A stretch of DNA of 64,000 bases from Microbacterium neungamense (GTDB lineage: Bacteria > Actinomycetota > Actinomycetes > Actinomycetales > Microbacteriaceae), in assembly GCF_024971095.1 (NCBI RefSeq), contig NZ_CP069717.1:2232001-2296000 (forward strand), read 5' to 3'. Made by a program: the position numbers and the translations under genes. The first letter of the stretch is position 1, and every line of letters starts with the position of its first letter. Under the pieces are notes generated by a model. The model saw only the letters and a list, made by a program, of their open reading frames with translations, was not told the origin of the DNA and searched no databases. This document shows positions 62,072-64,000 of the stretch, piece after piece.

Positions 62072-62848
62072 TCACACCAGCCTGTTCTGCGCGAGGAACT
62101 CGACGAGGCGCTCGGCGGCGTCGCCCTCGTCGACGATCTTGATCCCGGCCGCACGCGGCGGCTTCTCCGACACCGCCGTCATGATGCTCCGCGGCGCCAG
62201 CGACGGGTCGGCGGAGACCCCCAGGTCGGCGAGCGAGAGCACCTCAAGGGGCTTCTTCTTCGCCGCCATGATGCCCTTGAAGTTCGGGAACCGGGCATCC
62301 GGCAGCGCCTCGGTGATCGAGATGACCGCGGGCAGCGGTGCGGTGACCTGCTGGTTCCCGCCGTCGGAGGCGCGCGTGCCGGTGACCCGGTCGACGCCGA
62401 TGTCGACGGCGCTGAGCGCCGTCGCCTGCGCGTATCCGAGGTGCTCGGCGAGCATGGCCGGGATCATCCCGCCCGAGCCGTCGGTGGAGAGGTTGCCGGT
62501 GATGACGAGGTCGGGTTCGCCGCGGCGGATGGCGGCCGCGAGCACCTCCGCGGTGAGGCCCAGGTCGGCACCGCGGAGCTCCTCGTCGACGACGTGGACG
62601 GCGGACGTCGCGCCGATCGCCAGCGCGCGCCGGACGGATGCCGTCGCCGACTCGGGCGCCATGGACAGGGCCACCACCTCGGTGCCCGGGTTCCTGTCGG
62701 CGTGGGAGAGGGCGACCTCGAGCGCGCGCTCCGTGATCTCGTCCAGCACGACCTCGCCGGCCGTGCGATCGGCCAGTCCGGTCTCGAGGTCGAGCCTGCG
62801 GTCACCGTAGGTGTCGGGGACTTCCTTCACCAGGACGTAGATCTTCAT
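62072..62848 (-). CDS. etfB: electron transfer flavoprotein beta subunit
   Basis: 258 residues. Binds AMP and docks to dehydrogenases. [20 protein letters not shown] at the start, [20 protein letters not shown], the AMP-site [20 protein letters not shown] and the recognition loop [14 protein letters not shown] near residue 190-205 are all present. GGAGCAG is ten bases upstream. First gene of etfB-etfA-cytochrome b. Confidence 0.96.
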   Translation of the reverse strand: MKIYVLVKEVPDTYGDRRLDLETGLADRTAGEVVLDEITERALEVALSHADRNPGTEVVALSMAPESATASVRRALAIGATSAVHVVDEELRGADLGLTAEVLAAAIRRGEPDLVITGNLSTDGSGGMIPAMLAEHLGYAQATALSAVDIGVDRVTGTRASDGGNQQVTAPLPAVISITEALPDARFPNFKGIMAAKKKPLEVLSLADLGVSADPSLAPRSIMTAVSEKPPRAAGIKIVDEGDAAERLVEFLAQNRLV

Positions 62849-62935
62849 CGACTGCTCCTCACGCCGCCTCCGAGTCTATCCGGGTGGGACTCGGTTTCAC
62901 GCCGAACGATCCGCCGGTTCCGGGGCCGCGAACGG

Positions 62936-62941
62936 TACCGT
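62936..62941 (+). promoter_or_regulatory. -10 element (TACCGT) of the MarR gene
   Basis: TACCGT six bases before GTG 62948. Confidence 0.5.
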
Positions 62942-62947
62942 AGAGCC

Positions 62948-63484
62948 GTGGCCCGACCCCGCCCGCTGCCCATCGATCCGCTCGCCGAGGCGAAGCGCCA
63001 ATGGGTCGCGCACGGGTGGACGAATGCCGCGGACGGCATGGCCGTGGTGATCTCGGTGATGCGCGCCCAGCAGCTGCTGCAGGCGCGGGTGGATGCCACG
63101 CTGCGACCGTTCGGGCTCACCTTCGCCCGGTACGAGGTGCTGCGGCTGCTCGCGTTCAGCCGCGCCGGCCGGCTTCCCCTGTCGAGCGTGGTGGCGCGGT
63201 TGCAGGTGCATCCCACGAGCGTGACGAGCACCGCCGAACGACTGGTGCGCGACGGGCTGGTCACGCGCGAGCCGCATCCGCACGACGGGCGCGCCGCGAT
63301 GCTGACGCTGACGGATGCCGGCCGCGACCTCGTCGAGCGGGCGACGACCGCCCTGAACGCGGAGGTGTTCGCCGATCCCGGCCTGGACCCGGGCGACGCG
63401 GCCGACCTCGTCGGCATCGTCGCCCGGCTGCGCCGCAACGCCGGCGACTTCACCGACCCCCGTCCCCTCCCGGACCCGCTCTGA
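62948..63484 (+). CDS. MarR-family transcriptional regulator
   Basis: 178 residues from GTG 62948. Winged HTH: LQARVDATLRPFGLTFARYE, LLAFSRAGRLPLSSVVARLQ, VHPTSVTSTAERLVRDGLVT, HDGRAAMLTLTDAGRDLVE. The N-terminal 30 residues (RPRPLPIDPLAEAKRQWVAH) extend before the domain, as in a known actinobacterial MarR group. Divergent from etfB with 99 bp between starts, so it may regulate the ETF-cytochrome cluster. Confidence 0.9.
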   Translation: MARPRPLPIDPLAEAKRQWVAHGWTNAADGMAVVISVMRAQQLLQARVDATLRPFGLTFARYEVLRLLAFSRAGRLPLSSVVARLQVHPTSVTSTAERLVRDGLVTREPHPHDGRAAMLTLTDAGRDLVERATTALNAEVFADPGLDPGDAADLVGIVARLRRNAGDFTDPRPLPDPL

Positions 63485-63588
63485 TGCCGGTCCTCGTCGC
63501 AGGCTGACGGCGTGGGAGAGCTGCGCATTCACACCGTCCTCGAGCCCCCGGAACCCGTCCGCCAGATCCCGTCTGCTCGGGGCGGCTG

Positions 63589-64000
63589 TCAGTCGCCGTC
63601 GTAGACGTAGTGGTCGAAGCGCGCGGGCACGTGCATCCGCTGCCAGGCGAGCTCCTCGTCGCGGCGGGAGCGGTCGTGCGGGAACGCCTTGGCCGTGTAC
63701 CGCGGAACCTGCCGCGCGTGGCCGGCCATGTGCGCGACCGCGGCGGCCTGCCCGCACACCCGGGCCGCGGCGATCGCGGCCGGGTCGGTCGCCTCCCGCG
63801 CGGCGGCGTGGCAGGCGAACGCCTTCTCGCGCACGGCGTCGATGTCCAGCTCGCCGCGCATGAACGCCTGCGCCGCCTCCAGGGCCTCACGCGGGCGGGC
63901 ATCCGACGGCCGCTCGGCGAGGAACAGCGGGAGCAGCCGCTCGGCGCACGCCACCGTCCATTCGACGAGCTCGCGGCGATCCTCCACGGGAAGCGTCAGG
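63589..64000 (-). CDS. Imm5-like immunity protein family member, 5' end uncertain
   Basis: At least 132 residues (from GTG 63987), and the frame stays open to the window edge (LTLPVEDRRELVEW), so the true start may lie beyond. All-helical: DRRELVEWTVACAERLLPLF, EALEAAQAFMRGELDIDAVR, then an Ala/His-rich part (CGQAAAVAHMAGHARQVPRY). This is the pattern of the Imm5 family, named for polymorphic-toxin loci, although many members stand alone with no toxin, as here. Function unproven. Confidence 0.65.
   Translation of the reverse strand, partial: LTLPVEDRRELVEWTVACAERLLPLFLAERPSDARPREALEAAQAFMRGELDIDAVREKAFACHAAAREATDPAAIAAARVCGQAAAVAHMAGHARQVPRYTAKAFPHDRSRRDEELAWQRMHVPARFDHYVYDGD

Noticed and set aside
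63589..64000. Imm5-like gene considered as proof of a polymorphic toxin locus
   Set aside because: No toxin, secretion or VgrG/Rhs gene is visible, and the family is often solitary.

Overview
The window is a GC-rich chromosomal segment of a Gram-positive actinobacterium, most like Microbacterium or a close Microbacteriaceae relative. This is inferred from gene content (ClpC, fused PutA without a DNA-binding domain, FluG-type glutamine synthetase, AztD-like lipoprotein, cydAB beside radA), from codon use, and from many promoters of the TANNNT type placed 6-7 nt before the start codon. No rRNA, tRNA or CRISPR was seen.

Layout. 1-8 kb: cytochrome bd oxidase (cydA, partial cydB), radA, an SseB-like protein, a secreted protein, a GNAT enzyme and clpC. 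8-17 kb: nitrogen metabolism, with an Orn/Lys/Arg decarboxylase and divergent LysR, an RpiR regulator, then a tightly overlapping operon of APC permease, glutamine-synthetase-like ligase, FluG-type amidohydrolase and M20 amidohydrolase. 17-21 kb: a scar of nested insertion sequences (IS256 tail in IS3 orfA, then an IS110 element with a long non-coding left end that may encode a bridge RNA) next to a truncated EcsC gene, a relic ORF, an XRE regulator and a collapsed cyclase gene. 21-31 kb: pheA, pgm, a TetR/SRPBCC pair with clear operators, a decayed LacI gene, then an intact LacI regulator divergent from galT-galK-galE and a GNAT gene with an internal deletion. 31-40 kb: AsnC plus FAD amine oxidoreductase, carboxylesterase, putA (first copy) divergent from a LysR gene across a large hairpin, and an AztD-like lipoprotein. 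40-47 kb: orphan beta-class DNA methyltransferase, lipoate ligase family protein, lysophospholipase, PRC-barrel protein, MarR/MFS pair with a perfect operator, and two small disordered proteins. 47-54 kb: a single ORF joining a dimethylargininase-like domain to ornithine aminotransferase, a dead M14 peptidase gene, and a second putA. 54-64 kb: membrane protein, thioesterase, GNAT, pntAB transhydrogenase, then etfB-etfA followed by a multi-heme-ligand membrane cytochrome b with three copies of an unusual N-terminal motif, a MarR regulator and a partial Imm5-like gene.

How it fits together. Much of the window handles arginine, ornithine, proline and amines: decarboxylase, dimethylargininase/ornithine aminotransferase, two PutA enzymes, a gamma-glutamyl-ligase-like operon and an FAD amine oxidoreductase. 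A second theme is redox entry to the membrane: bd oxidase, transhydrogenase, and an ETF-cytochrome b cluster that may pass electrons from flavin dehydrogenases to quinone. Gene decay is frequent (at least six broken genes). Every lesion rests on this one sequence, so sequencing error remains an alternative for single-base frameshifts.
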